13,798 bases of DNA from Crocinitomicaceae bacterium. GTDB lineage: Bacteria; Bacteroidota; Bacteroidia; Flavobacteriales_D; Crocinitomicaceae. The DNA is taken from positions 931-14,728 of the forward strand of contig JALWLM010000286.1 of the NCBI GenBank assembly GCA_027084145.1, read 5' to 3'. Of the stretch, positions 13,783-13,798 are shown in pieces. Numbering within the stretch: the stretch's first letter is position 1; each line of letters begins with the position of its first letter. The position numbers were made by a program, and so were the translations under genes. Below the pieces are notes generated by a model that ran no database searches, was not told the DNA's origin, and was given only the letters and a program-made list of their open reading frames with translations.

Positions 13783-13798
13783 AAACATAACCTAACCT

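Overview
The window is AT-rich and gene-dense. The gene content points to a Bacteroidota chromosome, most likely class Flavobacteriia. The supporting signs are a DUF4292 protein followed by an EnvC-type LytM protein, a Flavobacteria-type PurC directly downstream of phoH, weak Shine-Dalgarno sequences, and several upstream regions carrying the TAnnTTTG -7 element used by Bacteroidota. I see no tRNA, rRNA, CRISPR array, insertion sequence or phage gene.

Layout. (1) Positions 1-2765, + strand: the 3' part of a DUF4292 gene, an EnvC-like murein hydrolase activator, and a class I SAM-dependent methyltransferase, closed by a bidirectional terminator (2775-2804). (2) Positions 2814-5916, - strand: a compact proteostasis cluster. 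In transcription order it holds an Hsp20 small heat-shock protein, a YfdX-family lipoprotein, a short HPF/RaiA-like protein, a zinc-finger-less DnaJ (CbpA type), and its partner CbpM. The DNA in front of hsp20 has two identical 11-bp palindromes exactly 30 bp apart and a sequence close to a sigma-54 -24/-12 element. (3) Positions 6082-11393, - strand: six tightly packed genes. In transcription order they are a diverged SAM hydrolase/halogenase-family (DUF62) protein, an ABM-fold monooxygenase-like protein, an NMO/FabK-like FMN oxidoreductase, an M16 peptidase with an intact zinc site, an M16 partner without one, and a Nudix CoA pyrophosphatase-type protein. (4) Positions 11490-13731, + strand: phoH (TTG start), purC overlapping its end, and a minimal rhodanese, closed by a strong terminator (13755-13782).

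The most interesting region is the hsp20-yfdX-hpf-like-cbpA-cbpM cluster. Hsp20 next to YfdX is also found in the proteobacterial transmissible locus of stress tolerance. Here the pair is joined to a DnaJ/CbpM module and a ribosome-hibernation-like protein, which suggests a stress or heat-resistance island that handles aggregates, envelope damage and idle ribosomes together. All genes sit in an otherwise ordinary housekeeping neighbourhood. Functions are assigned from sequence motifs read by eye, and no database search was possible.
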